Part shown: piece by piece, positions 27,955-37,250 of the stretch
Numbering within the stretch: position 1 is the stretch's first letter
Layout: each line of letters begins with the position of its first letter
Notes under the pieces: model-generated
Database searches by the model: none
Told to the model about the DNA's origin: nothing
What the model saw: the letters and a program-made list of their open reading frames with translations, nothing else
Assembly (NCBI RefSeq): GCF_003355515.1
Contig: NZ_CP031367.1
Location: 124,001 to 188,000, forward strand
DNA from: Aliarcobacter trophiarum LMG 25534
GTDB taxonomy: Bacteria; Campylobacterota; Campylobacteria; Campylobacterales; Arcobacteraceae
Direction: 5' to 3'
DNA: 64,000 nt
Translations under genes and position numbers: made by a program

Positions 27955-28509
27955 TTAAGATTTTTTTACAAATTGAGTTAAAATAACTATTTTAACACCA
28001 TTTACACGACCTTCTATTTGCCCATCTTCACTTCCTAGTGAGATATTTCTTACAGCAGTTCCTCTTTTTGCAGTAAATCCAGCACCTTTTACTTCAAGAT
28101 CTTTTATAATAGTAACTGTATCTCCAGCATTTAAGATTACACCATTACAATCTTTTTGTACAACACTATTGTTAAATTCTTCTAGGCCTTTATTTGCCCA
28201 AGATAAAGTTTCATCATCTAAATAAATCATATCTAAAAGCTCTTGATTATCCAGCTTCTTTAGCATTCTATATGATAGAACTTTAATAGCAGGAGTTTCA
28301 CTCCACATAGCTTCACTAAGACAATACCAATGATTTTGATCTAATTCGCAATTTTGTTCAAATTGTGATTGACATTTTGGACATAAAAGTGCAGATTGCT
28401 CTATTGAGCCATCACTTGGAGATACTTCGAAAATATCTAAATCATTTTGACACTTACAAAGTTCACAACTATTTTCTGCTCTTTTTATTAAATCTTCTAA
28501 AATACCCAT
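27955..28509 (-). CDS. PhnA-domain zinc-ribbon protein
   Basis: Protein of 184 residues with an N-terminal zinc ribbon (CELCKC near residue 15 and CPKC near 45) and a C-terminal PhnA-type beta domain (DTVTIIKDLEVKGAGFTAKRGTAVRNISL). PhnA proteins have been tied by name to phosphonate use, but no phosphonate-cleaving activity is established for this form. I place the start at the ATG at 28509, eight bases after GG of an AAGG site. A GTG at 28518 lies inside that ribosome site and leaves no room for one. It lies upstream of pstS on the same strand. Confidence 0.8.
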   Translation of the reverse strand: MGILEDLIKRAENSCELCKCQNDLDIFEVSPSDGSIEQSALLCPKCQSQFEQNCELDQNHWYCLSEAMWSETPAIKVLSYRMLKKLDNQELLDMIYLDDETLSWANKGLEEFNNSVVQKDCNGVILNAGDTVTIIKDLEVKGAGFTAKRGTAVRNISLGSEDGQIEGRVNGVKIVILTQFVKKS

Positions 28510-28550
28510 AACATGCACCTTTTTATAAAATAGCCTTGATTATAACATAC

Positions 28551-28564
28551 TTGATATAAATCAT
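28551..28564. promoter_or_regulatory. Near-match to an FNR-type palindrome
   Basis: TTGATATAAATCAT matches TTGAT-N4-ATCAA at nine of ten fixed positions. It lies in the divergent gap between the PhnA-like gene and the HPP gene. A perfect version of the motif occurs at 38598. Weak evidence alone in such AT-rich DNA. Confidence 0.3.
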
Positions 28565-28620
28565 AAAAAAATGGTCAAAAATTTATTACTATGATTTTTT
28601 AAATATTAGAGGATTAGGAA

Positions 28621-29217
28621 ATGAACCTATTTTATAAACTTTTTGCAAAAAACAATAGAGAAAACTTTGATATATCAAATCTTTTTTGGTCTTGGATTGG
28701 CTCTTTTTTGGGTCTTATATCAATTGCATATTTTCATAAAAACTTTTTAGATGATAGTGATTTACTATTAGTTTTAAGCTCTTTTGGAGCTAGTGCTGTA
28801 CTAATCTATGGAGCAATTAATTCGCCACTTGCACAACCAAAAAATCTAATAGGTGGACATGTAATTAGTGCAATTATAGGAGTTTCTTGTTATAAACTTT
28901 TTGGTGGAAATCTTCTTTTGGCAACAGCAATTGCTGTATCTAGTTCTATATTAATTATGCAGTTAACTTTTACCTTGCATCCTCCAGGTGGTGCTACAGC
29001 TTTAATAGCAGTTATTGGAACTCCACAAATTCATGATTTGGGATATTTGTTTGTATTAGTTCCTGTGTTAAGTGGAGCGGTGATACTTTTTTTGATAGCT
29101 TTTGTTATAAATAATATTCCAAAAAATCGAGCATATCCAGAAGCTTATAAAAACTATCTAAAAAAACACTATCAAAGATATAAAAGAAAGAGGTTAAAAA
29201 AGAGAAGAAAAACTTAG
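28621..29217 (+). CDS. HPP family membrane protein
   Basis: Integral membrane protein of 198 residues with four to five membrane segments and the family signature LHPPGGATALIAVIG near residue 120, followed by the last helices and a strongly basic C-terminal tail (KRYKRKRLKKRRKT). HPP proteins in chloroplasts and cyanobacteria transport nitrite; the bacterial role is otherwise unassigned. Monocistronic, convergent with the Wzz-like gene with a four-base overlap. Confidence 0.8.
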   Translation: MNLFYKLFAKNNRENFDISNLFWSWIGSFLGLISIAYFHKNFLDDSDLLLVLSSFGASAVLIYGAINSPLAQPKNLIGGHVISAIIGVSCYKLFGGNLLLATAIAVSSSILIMQLTFTLHPPGGATALIAVIGTPQIHDLGYLFVLVPVLSGAVILFLIAFVINNIPKNRAYPEAYKNYLKKHYQRYKRKRLKKRRKT

Positions 29218-29843
29218 TTTTTTTCCTCTTTGAAGCTATTTATAAATTGCATAAAAAATACTAAAAATATTGATAATATAAACCCTGTTACAAATGCAAC
29301 AGTTACTATTAAGGCTTTTTTTGGTTTATTTATAGCTTCCTTTGAGATTTTCATTTCACCAATTTGTTTTGTGTTAATAGCAATATTATAAAGCTTTGAA
29401 ATACCTTCATGTCTTGCTAGAATAAATTCCTTTATTTTGTTTAATTCATTTTTGATAAGTTCTCTATCTTCATCTTCATATTTTATTTCTAAAATTTTTG
29501 TTGTACCTTTACTTAATTTTGCACTAGGGTTTTCTAAGTTGCTATTTTTATTATCAATAATATTTTCATCAAAGGTAATATTTATTAGCATTGCTAAATC
29601 ATTTGTATTTTCAATAAGTTTACTTCCAAATGTTTCACCTTTCATTTCACCCATTTCAAAATATATTTTCCCCTCATAAATAGGATTTGGATTTTTTAAC
29701 AAAATATATAAAAAAGCTATAGAAGTAACTATAAAAGTAAATATTATAATAAATATTTTTTTATTCCAGATAGTTATAAATAGTTCTCTTAAATCAATCT
29801 CATCTTCATTCATTGATTGATTGTTTGTAAAGTTATTTTTCAT
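29214..29843 (-). CDS. Wzz-like chain-length determinant protein
   Basis: Inner-membrane protein of 209 residues with the Wzz layout: an N-terminal cytoplasmic segment EIDLRELFITIWNKK, a first membrane helix (about 31-52), a periplasmic helical domain, and a second helix near the C terminus (LIVTVAFVTGFILSIFLVFFMQ). The periplasmic part is short compared with E. coli Wzz. It would modulate O-antigen or capsule chain length. No polysaccharide genes are adjacent, so the substrate is unknown. Confidence 0.75.
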   Translation of the reverse strand: MKNNFTNNQSMNEDEIDLRELFITIWNKKIFIIIFTFIVTSIAFLYILLKNPNPIYEGKIYFEMGEMKGETFGSKLIENTNDLAMLINITFDENIIDNKNSNLENPSAKLSKGTTKILEIKYEDEDRELIKNELNKIKEFILARHEGISKLYNIAINTKQIGEMKISKEAINKPKKALIVTVAFVTGFILSIFLVFFMQFINSFKEEKN

Positions 29844-29869
29844 TCATTTCCTTTAAATTAAAGTGATGA

Positions 29870-31090
29870 TTATATCAAAATAACCTTTACTTTGTTTAGA
29901 CTTCTGAGCTTGGCAAACTCTTCTAGTAAAATTGCTAGTTCTACAACATCATTATTTTTCATTCTAATACATCCTGCACTTTCATTGCTTCCTAAAGTTT
30001 TTTCGTTTAGAGTTCCATGAATTCTATAGGTTGTATTCCCATCAACGCTATGAGTTAGATTTAATTTTGCTAGTCCCATATAGTTGTATTTATGGTTTGG
30101 AGGAACTACATCTGGTAAAATAATTCCCTTTTTTGCAAAGCTTCTTTTAGTATCAGCAGTTGGATACCAAACTGGATTTAGAGAAATCTGTGTGATTCTC
30201 CCTTCTCCTAAAGGTTTTTTTATACTATTTTTTCCTGTTGAAACAATATAGCTTTTTATCTTTTGTTCATTTTGACCACTTTTTGCAAAAAGATCCATAA
30301 TATTTGTTTTTGAATCCACTTTTACTATTAATTCATCATAACTCATAAGATTTTTTATATTAGCTTTTTGTATAAGTGGTTTTGAAACTTTTTTTTCATA
30401 AGAGTTTGTAAAACTTTGATTACTCTTTGGCTCTTTTATCTGTTGTAAATCAAATTCATTTAAACTAGTTTGTAAAAGTTCTTCTTCATCTTTTTTGCTT
30501 AAATTATCATTTGAAACTTGATTTCCAAAATCTATATCACTTTTTAGTTCATTCTTTATATTTGTCTCTTTATTATCAATAGTTTTATCTATTTTTTGCT
30601 CTTCTATATTGTAAGGTAAGCTTCCCAAAATCTCTAGGTTTTCTGGTATCATTGATACAATTGGAATATTAACAGAGCTATTTTCATGGTTTTGCTCTTT
30701 TATTTGATCTATATTTTGTTTTTTTACTTCAAACTCTTGCTTTATAGTAGTTTTATTATCCATGTCAATAAAAAGTTTATCTTTTCTTACTCTAATAGCA
30801 ATATTTTCATCCAAAGCTTTTACATATGGTTTTTGCTCTTTTACATATTTTGATGAGTTTTTAAGGTCGATTTGAGCTTTCTCTTTATCTGTATAGATAT
30901 TTATATTTGTAAAATATCTATTATTTTGTTTTACAATAAATACCTCACCATCCATATTATCAAAAATTCTTTTTTTACAAAAAAGAGCATTTTCTAGATT
31001 TGCTGTTGCACAGACTGCTATTGTATATTTTGGACTATTTGCAAAGAGGAAAATAGATAAAAATGGTATTAAAATTATAGATTTTTTCAT
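29870..31090 (-). CDS. L,D-transpeptidase (YkuD family)
   Basis: Exported cell-wall enzyme. Signal peptide 1-17 (LLFANS-type end). A SPOR-like beta/alpha region (about 20-90) may bind peptidoglycan. A long polar linker rich in Asn, Lys and Glu (about 100-260) follows. The catalytic YkuD domain (about 265-400) has YRIHGT, then SAGCIRM with the nucleophilic cysteine. Such enzymes form 3-3 crosslinks or attach proteins, and helical-shape factors of this class (Csd6, Pgp2) in the phylum act as L,D-carboxypeptidases, so hydrolysis is also possible. Divergent from the ZorA-like gene. Confidence 0.87.
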   Translation of the reverse strand: MKKSIILIPFLSIFLFANSPKYTIAVCATANLENALFCKKRIFDNMDGEVFIVKQNNRYFTNINIYTDKEKAQIDLKNSSKYVKEQKPYVKALDENIAIRVRKDKLFIDMDNKTTIKQEFEVKKQNIDQIKEQNHENSSVNIPIVSMIPENLEILGSLPYNIEEQKIDKTIDNKETNIKNELKSDIDFGNQVSNDNLSKKDEEELLQTSLNEFDLQQIKEPKSNQSFTNSYEKKVSKPLIQKANIKNLMSYDELIVKVDSKTNIMDLFAKSGQNEQKIKSYIVSTGKNSIKKPLGEGRITQISLNPVWYPTADTKRSFAKKGIILPDVVPPNHKYNYMGLAKLNLTHSVDGNTTYRIHGTLNEKTLGSNESAGCIRMKNNDVVELAILLEEFAKLRSLNKVKVILI

Positions 31091-31168
31091 ACTATTCCTT
31101 GAAAATTTTTGCTATTTTACTAAATTTTGCTAAAATAGAGTTTATTTTATAGATATTAAGGAAATTTT

Positions 31169-32335
31169 ATGTTTAAAGAGGAAGATCTTTTTGAGTTAAA
31201 CTCAAAAATAAATAGAAAATGTAAACCGTTTTCAAGAGTTTTTACACTCCTAACAATCCCTAGTGTGCTTTTTGTATTAGTTATTTTATGTTATTTAAAT
31301 ATTTTGCCACTAAAAGTTGAGATACATACAGTTATTTTAATAGGTTTTATATATATTATTTATCTATTTTTTATTAGGCATAATGCCTATTTTGTAGCTT
31401 GTAAGTTTAGAACTTTATCTGGTGATTTGCAACTTTCACTTTTAGAGTATATAAATAAGAATCTTCTTACAATTGCAGATACTTCAAAAGCAAATGGAAG
31501 TGTAGATGATTTCTTACAAGATTATACAAGTAATCTAAGAAATAGTAATTTTTCAACAATTGCTAGTGGTATTTTTCCAACTCTAGGAATTTTAGGAACT
31601 TTTATCTCTATTGCTTTATCAATGCCTGATTTTACATCTAGTAATATTGTGGCTCTTGATAGTGAGATTACAAAGCTTTTAGGTGGAGTAGCTACTGCTT
31701 TTTATGTCTCTATTTATGGAATATTTTTATCTATTTGGTGGATATTTTTTGAAAAGTTTGGACTTAGCAGATTTCACCATGATAGCTATCTTATAAAAGA
31801 GAGCACAAAAAACTTCTTTTGGACAAAAATAGATATTGAATCACTTCATATAAAGAGTAATTTAGACAATTTTACAAATATGAATAAGATTTTTGAAGAG
31901 TTGACATCAAGTAAAGCTATACAAGGTATAAACAAATCAATAGAGCAAAGAGCAAAAAGTATTGATGAATTACTTCAAAAAGAGTATATGTTATCTTTAA
32001 GGATTGATGAAAATATTGTAAATTTCGAGAAATTGGTAAAAGTTGTAGAAAATTTATCTTTACAATCAAATTCACAAGCTATGATTTTTAAAGATATTTC
32101 AGAGAATTTAAACAAAAATATTTTTGAGTTAAATTCTCATATGAATAATTTAAGCAGTGAAAATTTAAAAGCAATTTATTCAAATATTGTAAAAAGTATT
32201 GAAACTATGAAAAGTGATATGGAAAAAATTGAGTGGAAATTTGAAGAGGGATTAAAAGAGTCTTTAAGACAAATAGATGAGCAAACTACAAATATTGTAA
32301 AAGATTTAACAATATTTAAAGAGCTTTCAAAGTAG
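31169..32335 (+). CDS. MotA/TolQ/ExbB-type channel subunit, ZorA-like
   Basis: Inner-membrane subunit of a proton-driven motor. The N-terminal half has two membrane helices (about 25-70), a cytoplasmic loop, and the conserved channel pair IASGIFPTLGILGTFISIAL (about 131-150) and LLGGVATAFYVSIYGIFLSIWWIFF (about 172-196). Residues 230-388 form a long coiled-coil tail typical of ZorA rather than flagellar MotA. The partner starts seven bases downstream. Zorya defence loci add ZorC/ZorD or ZorE; neither is here, so a housekeeping envelope role is equally possible. Confidence 0.75.
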   Translation: MFKEEDLFELNSKINRKCKPFSRVFTLLTIPSVLFVLVILCYLNILPLKVEIHTVILIGFIYIIYLFFIRHNAYFVACKFRTLSGDLQLSLLEYINKNLLTIADTSKANGSVDDFLQDYTSNLRNSNFSTIASGIFPTLGILGTFISIALSMPDFTSSNIVALDSEITKLLGGVATAFYVSIYGIFLSIWWIFFEKFGLSRFHHDSYLIKESTKNFFWTKIDIESLHIKSNLDNFTNMNKIFEELTSSKAIQGINKSIEQRAKSIDELLQKEYMLSLRIDENIVNFEKLVKVVENLSLQSNSQAMIFKDISENLNKNIFELNSHMNNLSSENLKAIYSNIVKSIETMKSDMEKIEWKFEEGLKESLRQIDEQTTNIVKDLTIFKELSK

Positions 32336-32341
32336 TTAAAA

Positions 32342-33346
32342 ATGTATAAAAAAGATAGAAAAGAAGAGGAGAACTTTTGGGTCTCTTATGCCGATTTGAT
32401 GGCAGGTTTACTTTTTGTATTTATTTTAGTGATTGCTTCAATAGTTATAAAATATCTATATACACAGCATAGCCTTGAAGATAGTGAAGATGCAAAATCA
32501 CAGCTATTTTATGAGTTGGCGAAAACAAAAAATATGTATGAAAAGAGTCTTGAAGATTTAAAAGGTGTTAACCAGAAAATAGTTTTAAGCAATAAAGAGG
32601 TTGAAAAATTAAAAGCTCTTTTACTTGAGTATGATATTAATATAAAAGATGAGAAGAGTAAAAATGAGAGTCTGAATTTAGCTTTAAGTGATAGTTCAAA
32701 TCAGATTACTCTCAAAGATGAAGAACTAAAACTTCTAGCTGATAAGCTTTTAGTTCAAACACAAATTCACCAAAAAATGGTAGAGGATTTTGATATTGCA
32801 AAACTAAAGATAAAAACTCTAACAGGGATAAAGTTAAATGTTATTGCTAAATTAAAAGAGAAATTAGGAAACTCTATAAATGTAGATGAGAAAAGTGGGG
32901 CTATAAAATTTTCATCAAATATCTTATTTGACCAAAACTCTTATATTTTAAAAGAGGAAGCAAAAAAAGAGTTAAGTAGTGTTTTGAAAAATTATCTTTC
33001 ACTGTTACTTGATGATAAAGAGATATCAAAATATATAGAAAATATAACTATTGAAGGTCATACAAATAGTGATGGAACATATTTGGCAAATCTTTTGTTG
33101 TCACAACAAAGAGCATTGGCTGTTATGCAGTTTTTATATGAAGGAAATATCGTAGATAAAAAGCTTTTAAGCACTTTTGTAAACTCAAGTGGAAGAAGTT
33201 CTGCTGATCTTATTTTGGATAAAAAAGGGCTTGAAGATAAAGATGCTTCAAGAAGAATTGAGATTAAATTTAATATTAAAAATGAAGAGGCTATAAAAGA
33301 GATACAAAAATATTTGGATAAACAAAATGAAAATAGAGTTCAATGA
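32342..33346 (+). CDS. MotB/OmpA-type partner subunit, ZorB-like
   Basis: Stator partner, 334 residues: a single N-terminal membrane helix with the putative proton-carrying aspartate (FWVSYADLMAGLLFVF, near residue 20), a periplasmic coiled coil (about 50-160), then an OmpA-like peptidoglycan-binding domain (about 180-320, ITIEGHTNSDGTYLANLLLSQQRALAV). In flagellar MotB the motif reads differently (WKVAYADFMTAMMAFF). The layout with ADLMAGLLFVF is closer to ZorB. It follows the ZorA-like gene by seven bases, and its 3' end overlaps a small basic ORF. Confidence 0.75.
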   Translation: MYKKDRKEEENFWVSYADLMAGLLFVFILVIASIVIKYLYTQHSLEDSEDAKSQLFYELAKTKNMYEKSLEDLKGVNQKIVLSNKEVEKLKALLLEYDINIKDEKSKNESLNLALSDSSNQITLKDEELKLLADKLLVQTQIHQKMVEDFDIAKLKIKTLTGIKLNVIAKLKEKLGNSINVDEKSGAIKFSSNILFDQNSYILKEEAKKELSSVLKNYLSLLLDDKEISKYIENITIEGHTNSDGTYLANLLLSQQRALAVMQFLYEGNIVDKKLLSTFVNSSGRSSADLILDKKGLEDKDASRRIEIKFNIKNEEAIKEIQKYLDKQNENRVQ

Positions 33347-33482
33347 TAAAAAAGCACTATATACTCCTACAAATTTAGAAGAGTTAAGTAAAGATATAAA
33401 GCAAAAAATTGTAGATAAAAACTTAAATATTTTTCAAAAGATATTTAAACTTTTATTTGGAAAAAAAAGAGTTAAAAATTAA
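33327..33482 (+). CDS. Small basic protein overlapping the ZorB-like gene, 51 residues
   Basis: A small ORF starting 20 bases before the ZorB-like stop, with a GGA site about eight bases upstream. The product starts MKIEFNDKKALYTPTN, has a helical middle (LEELSKDIKQKIV) and ends in an amphipathic basic tail (NIFQKIFKLLFGKKRVKN). It fills the gap between zorB-like and the convergent tilS, overlapping the tilS end by 11 bases. The gap has no other content. Family unknown; a cytoplasmic peripheral membrane partner of the motor is a guess. Confidence 0.55.
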   Translation: MKIEFNDKKALYTPTNLEELSKDIKQKIVDKNLNIFQKIFKLLFGKKRVKN

Positions 33483-34443
33483 TCTCTAGTTTTTTTAAAA
33501 AGATATAAGCTCTTATATTTTGTGGGATTTTTTTAATCCTACAAAACTCTTTAAACTCTTTTGTTAAATTAATTTCTGCCTTTGGCGCTATAAATATATA
33601 ATCCTTTGTAATTGCAATATTAATTTTATGTGAGATTGTAATCTCTTTTTGTTTTAATATCTCAATTCGCTCTTTTTGACTAAGTAAAAAACCTCTTTGT
33701 TTTAAAGATTTATCAATAACTCTAAGGTTGAGATTGTTATCTTTTAAATTCTCAAAAACTTCTAACTCTTCAAGAGTTATTATTGGATTTAACTTTATAT
33801 TTAAAGAGTTTAAATCATTTTCTAAAAAAGAGAAACTATTTTTAATTCCATCTTGGAACTCATTTAAGAATTTATCCGAAAAATTATGTCTAAAATAGTT
33901 TCTTTTGTATTTTTCATCTATATTTGAACTATCTATAAAATATTTTATTTTATGCTCTTTTAGATATTTTTCTAATTCATCTTTACTTATATTTAAAAGT
34001 GGGCGAAAAATTGAGTAATCTTTTTTCTCTTCAAACTCTTTCATTCCAAAAAGTTCAAGTAGCCCAGCACCTTTTGATAGTTGCATTAAAAACCACTCTA
34101 AACGGTCATTTAATTGGTGAGCTGTAATAAGAGTTTGATAGGAATTTTCTTTTATAATTTCTTTGAAAAAATTATATCTTATATCTCTTGCATTTTTTTC
34201 AAAGTTTGAGCTGCTTTCTAATTTTACATCTTTTAAAAAGATTTTTTTATCATATTTATTAGCTAAGTTTAAAGCATATTCAACTTCATCTTTTGATTGC
34301 TCTCTTATATTATAATTTACAATTGCGATATCAAAATTAGTTTTGGAGTTTAAAAGTAAGAAAAAAAGAGCACTACTATCAACTCCACCTGAAAAGGCTA
34401 GAAGATTTTTGCTATTTTTTATCCTACTAAAATCTAAATCCAT
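33472..34443 (-). CDS. tilS: tRNA(Ile)-lysidine synthase
   Basis: Modifies C34 of the AUA-reading tRNA-Ile to lysidine, using ATP and lysine; essential for decoding AUA, which is frequent in this genome. The PP-loop ATP motif SGGVDSSA lies near residue 17. ITAHQLNDRLEWFLMQLSKGAG and YKRNYFRHN follow. At 323 residues it is the short form lacking part of the C-terminal domain of E. coli TilS. Its start lies just after rimO, so they are cotranscribed. Confidence 0.93.
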   Translation of the reverse strand: MDLDFSRIKNSKNLLAFSGGVDSSALFFLLLNSKTNFDIAIVNYNIREQSKDEVEYALNLANKYDKKIFLKDVKLESSSNFEKNARDIRYNFFKEIIKENSYQTLITAHQLNDRLEWFLMQLSKGAGLLELFGMKEFEEKKDYSIFRPLLNISKDELEKYLKEHKIKYFIDSSNIDEKYKRNYFRHNFSDKFLNEFQDGIKNSFSFLENDLNSLNIKLNPIITLEELEVFENLKDNNLNLRVIDKSLKQRGFLLSQKERIEILKQKEITISHKINIAITKDYIFIAPKAEINLTKEFKEFCRIKKIPQNIRAYIFLKKLEINF

Positions 34444-34444
34444 C

Positions 34445-35785
34445 TTATATTTTTCTTAATACTTTTGCTAGAAGTTTGTCACCTGCAAGCTCTGTAGCAA
34501 TTACTTCATAGATCTCACCAAAGATTATTTGCTCTTCAAGTTCATTGTCGTTTATATAAATTTCTCCATCAATTTGTGGTGCCCAAAGAGTTTTCCTAGC
34601 ACTTAAAAGATACTCATGTTCGTCACTCTCTCCATCTATATACACTTCAAAAGTTTTCCCAATATCATTTTCTAAAGAGTTTGTAGTTGTTTTTGAGATA
34701 ATATCTCCTAAAATCTCTGCTCTTTCATCTACTAAATCTTGTTCTATTTTATCATCTCTAGTTTCAGCAAGAGTTCCTTCTTCATCAGAGTATGAAAAAA
34801 CATTTGCTCTATCAAAACCAAAACTTTCTACATAAGAGCAAAGCTCTTCAAAATCATCTTCGCTTTCTCCTGGATGTCCAGCTATAAAAGTTGTTCTTAC
34901 AAAAGAGTTAGGTTTAGATTTCATATATTGCATTAGTTCAATTAGTTTTTCAGCACCTTTTCCTCTTTTCATAATTTTTAGCATATTTTGTGAGATATGT
35001 TGAAGTGGCATATCAAAATAGTTTACAAAGATTTTAGAGTTTGCAATCTTATCTATAAGATTATGTGTTGTTGTACTAGGATATAGATATAAAATTCTTG
35101 CAGTTTTTACACCTTCTATTTTTTCAACTGCTTCAATTAACTGTTCTAATCCATCGTTTTGCCCTAAATCTCGCAAATAAGATGATGAATCTTGAGATAC
35201 AAAAGAGAAATCTTTATACCCATTATTTACTAGATTTTTAACCTCTTTTATAAGTGATTCTAAAGTTCTTGAGTGAAGTTTTCCTTTAAAAGATGGAATT
35301 GCACAAAATGAGCAAGTTTGATTACACCCTTCACTTAATTTTACATAAGCATGATAATTTGAACCTGTTATTACTCTATCGTTCTCTTCACTTGCTAAAA
35401 AAACCTCATTTGAAAAACTACTTCTTTTTTCATGTACAAGTTTATCGATTTTATCGTAATCTCCAACTCCTGTAAAAATATCAATTTCAGTAAGCTCTTT
35501 TTGTAAATCCTCTTTATATCTTTCACTTAAACATCCAGCCATAACCAAAACAGACTCTTTCTTTCTCTCATTATGTAGATTTAAAGTTGTGTTTATACTC
35601 TCTTCTTTTGCACTATCAATAAAACCACAAGTATTTACTATTATTAAATCAGCTTGTGACTCATCATCTGTTAGTTCATAATCTTTAAGTTTTCCCAACA
35701 TTACTTCACTATCAACTAAATTCTTTGTACAGCCAAGGCTTACCATATGTAGTTTCTTTTTTGGTTTTTCTTCACTAAATTTCAT
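34445..35785 (-). CDS. rimO: Ribosomal protein S12 methylthiotransferase
   Basis: Radical-SAM enzyme that methylthiolates Asp88 of ribosomal protein S12. The N-terminal UPF0004 domain has VSLGCTKNLVDSEVMLG and CGFIDSAKEES. The radical-SAM motif CNQTCSFCAIP lies near residue 155. A C-terminal TRAM domain ends the 446-residue chain. GCTKN with CGFID marks RimO rather than MiaB. First gene of rimO-tilS. Confidence 0.95.
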   Translation of the reverse strand: MKFSEEKPKKKLHMVSLGCTKNLVDSEVMLGKLKDYELTDDESQADLIIVNTCGFIDSAKEESINTTLNLHNERKKESVLVMAGCLSERYKEDLQKELTEIDIFTGVGDYDKIDKLVHEKRSSFSNEVFLASEENDRVITGSNYHAYVKLSEGCNQTCSFCAIPSFKGKLHSRTLESLIKEVKNLVNNGYKDFSFVSQDSSSYLRDLGQNDGLEQLIEAVEKIEGVKTARILYLYPSTTTHNLIDKIANSKIFVNYFDMPLQHISQNMLKIMKRGKGAEKLIELMQYMKSKPNSFVRTTFIAGHPGESEDDFEELCSYVESFGFDRANVFSYSDEEGTLAETRDDKIEQDLVDERAEILGDIISKTTTNSLENDIGKTFEVYIDGESDEHEYLLSARKTLWAPQIDGEIYINDNELEEQIIFGEIYEVIATELAGDKLLAKVLRKI

Positions 35786-35903
35786 CTAAAATTATCCAAT
35801 ATATATAAATTTTTTGCAAGATTTTAGCTAAAAATTACATTTATACAGATTAATAAGCCTAAAAATAGTAATATAAAGGTCAAAATAATATAAAGGATTT
35901 AAA

Positions 35904-36320
35904 ATGTTTAAAAAATCAAATTTAATTTTAGCAGTTTTTGTAGCAGTTTTTTTTGGTGCTTGTAGTTTAAAAAGTGGTGATGATATGAAAAATAGTAGTT
36001 TAGAAAATAGTAAATGGGAACTAATAAGTTTAAATCAAAAAGAGATAAAAAAGCTTGAAAAAGTTGCTAATATCAATTTTGAAAAAGATAGAGTTTTTGG
36101 AAATTTAGGATGTAATAACTTTTTTGGAGCTTATAAATTAAATAAAGATAGTTTAGAAATAGGGCAAGTTGGAAGCAATATGATGATGTGTATTGATATG
36201 AGTGTAGAAAATGAGTTTTCTAAAGTTTTACAAAATGTAAAAACTTATAAAATAGATAATAGTAGTTTAATCTTTTTTGATAAAGATGTAGTAGAAATAG
36301 CGAAATTTAGAAAAGAGTAG
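35904..36320 (+). CDS. META/HslJ-domain lipoprotein
   Basis: Outer- or inner-membrane lipoprotein of 138 residues with a lipobox ending at Cys20 (FFGAC). The rest is a META (HslJ/DUF306) domain: WELISLNQKEI, FGNLGCNNFFGAYKL, then MMMCIDMSVENEFSKVL. HslJ-type proteins are linked to heat or envelope stress and novobiocin resistance in E. coli. Role here unknown. Monocistronic with its own terminator. Confidence 0.82.
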   Translation: MFKKSNLILAVFVAVFFGACSLKSGDDMKNSSLENSKWELISLNQKEIKKLEKVANINFEKDRVFGNLGCNNFFGAYKLNKDSLEIGQVGSNMMMCIDMSVENEFSKVLQNVKTYKIDNSSLIFFDKDVVEIAKFRKE

Positions 36321-36329
36321 AACTCTTTT
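36311..36329 (+). terminator. Terminator after the META lipoprotein gene
   Basis: Perfect 8-bp stem aaaagagt / actctttt with a 3-base loop overlapping the stop codon; followed by ctaatc, so the T-run is within the stem arm only. Confidence 0.6.
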
Positions 36330-36408
36330 CTAATCATAATTTAACTCTCTTATATCATCTAAAAGAACTTTTTTTATAGGAAGTTTTTACTTAATGCTAT
36401 TAGCTTAT

Positions 36409-37227
36409 CTACATCCAAATATTATCAAGAAGTCTTATGCTACCAAATCTTACAACCACTAAGATTATTGTATTTGAAGGTTCTATAACTTCTATTTCAT
36501 TAAATTTTTTATCTACAACTTTTACATACTCAACATCAAGTCCAGCTAATACTTCATAAATCTTATTTTTTACTAATTTTGAGCTTCTTTCACCTTTTGA
36601 TATTAGGTTTCCTGCCATATATATTGATTTTGAGATTTTAAGAGCTTCCTCTTTTTGTTCAACACTTAAATAAATATTTCTGCTACTCATAGCCAAACCA
36701 CTAATCTCTCTTACAATATCACAAGCTACAATATTTATAGGAATAAAAAGGTTTTTTACCATTTGACCTATAAGTGCTAGTTGTTGAGCATCTTTTTTCC
36801 CAAAATATGCATTTGTGGGTTGAGTTAGATTAAATAGTTTTAAAACAACTTGCAAAACTCCATCAAAATGTCCAGGTCTTGTAAAGCCCTCTAATACATA
36901 GCTATTTTGTGGAGCTTTAATTAAAACTTCGTCATTTTCATAAATAGCATTTATTTCTGGCATAAAAAGATAGTCCACTTTACACATTTGACAAATTTTT
37001 ATATCTGCTTCTGCTTTTCTAGGATATGTGCTTAAGTCTTCACCCTTTAAAAATTGAGTAGGATTTACAAAAATAGATACAATTACAAGCTCATTTTCCT
37101 CTTTTGCTCTTTTTATAAGTGAGATGTGTCCATCGTGTAAAGCTCCCATTGTAGGGATAAAACCAATAGTTCCATTTAAACCTTTTCTAATTTCTTTTAA
37201 CTCTTCAATAGTTTTTACTACTAACAA
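36409..37227 (-). CDS. panC: Pantothenate synthetase
   Basis: Ligates pantoate and beta-alanine with ATP to give pantothenate, the coenzyme A precursor. Motifs: FIPTMGALHDGHISLI near residue 22, FVNPTQF, PGHFDGVLQVVLKLFN, FGKKDAQQLALI and SSRN. Length 272. The start is TTG with AAGGA about seven bases upstream. It follows the orphan ABC permease on the same strand by 23 bases. No panB or panD adjoins it. Confidence 0.95.
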   Translation of the reverse strand: MLVVKTIEELKEIRKGLNGTIGFIPTMGALHDGHISLIKRAKEENELVIVSIFVNPTQFLKGEDLSTYPRKAEADIKICQMCKVDYLFMPEINAIYENDEVLIKAPQNSYVLEGFTRPGHFDGVLQVVLKLFNLTQPTNAYFGKKDAQQLALIGQMVKNLFIPINIVACDIVREISGLAMSSRNIYLSVEQKEEALKISKSIYMAGNLISKGERSSKLVKNKIYEVLAGLDVEYVKVVDKKFNEIEVIEPSNTIILVVVRFGSIRLLDNIWM

Positions 37228-37250
37228 TATTTTTCCTTTTTAAATTTTAA

